Positions 63,851-64,000 of a stretch of DNA of 64,000 nt are shown piece by piece. Location: positions 8,809,001-8,873,000 of the forward strand of contig NC_065889.1 of assembly GCF_905147045.1 (NCBI RefSeq), given 5' to 3'. A model generated the notes under the pieces. The model saw only the letters and a list, made by a program, of their open reading frames with translations, searched no databases and was not told the DNA's origin. The DNA comes from Nymphalis io. Taxonomy: Eukaryota; Arthropoda; Insecta; Lepidoptera; Nymphalidae. Positions within the stretch are counted from its first letter, which is position 1. Each line of letters starts with the position of its first letter. Both the position numbers and the translations under genes were made by a program.

Positions 63851-64000
63851 GTTTATGGGGGGGGGGACGCTGCTGCCCATCCCCCCCTTATGTTTCTTAT
63901 GGCTGATAAATTGCCTGGTAACTGTATGTAATGTGCAAATTTATTTTTAAAAATTATGAGTTTTAATCAAAAACAAACCCATGACAACAACAAGGTTACT

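Noticed and set aside
1..64000. CRISPR arrays, operons, rRNA genes
   Set aside because: None seen; the window is clearly a metazoan nuclear genome.

Overview
The window is animal nuclear DNA, very AT-rich between genes, with GT-AG introns and short dispersed retroposons. The gene set (GCC2, eEF1A, GFAT, TDP-43/TBPH, an RNF168-type ligase, UBR5/hyd) and two repeat families of the kind abundant in butterflies and moths point to a lepidopteran, most likely a butterfly. No species can be named from the sequence alone.

Layout: (1) 1-1267 (+) holds the last three exons of a GCC2/GCC185 golgin with its GRIP domain. (2) 5617-12822 (+) is a complete ten-coding-exon eEF1A gene of 462 codons, probably with a TOP-like noncoding first exon near 4397-4457. 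Its stop codon is followed in the same frame by 233 further open codons (12823-13524) that look like protein rather than UTR. (3) 16591-18615 (+) is a complete, intronless glutamine:fructose-6-phosphate aminotransferase. (4) 18.6-36.8 kb has no recognisable gene: AT-rich DNA, retroposon copies and a few unexplained GC-richer islands. (5) 36828-38165 (+) is TBPH/TDP-43 in one uninterrupted coding exon, followed by a 1.5-kb intron that starts two bases after the stop codon. (6) 39.8-48.2 kb is gene-free as far as I can see, with an old SINE, a MITE-like inverted-repeat element and the 3' end of a dead non-LTR retrotransposon. (7) 48307-52405 (-) is a seven-exon RNF168-type RING E3 ligase. (8) 53087 to beyond the right edge (+) is hyd/UBR5, with 19 certain coding exons in the window and one possible microexon.

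How the genes relate: most are unrelated housekeeping genes. The exception is the head-to-head pair RNF168 / hyd, whose start codons are 681 bp apart. In human cells UBR5 limits the RNF168 protein, so a ubiquitin writer and a known brake on it may share one promoter region here. The strongest unexplained signals are the open frame behind the eEF1A stop codon, this divergent ligase pair, and the 3'UTR intron of TBPH, which resembles the architecture used for TDP-43 autoregulation. Exon boundaries were set by hand from reading-frame continuity and splice consensus; none was tested against transcripts.
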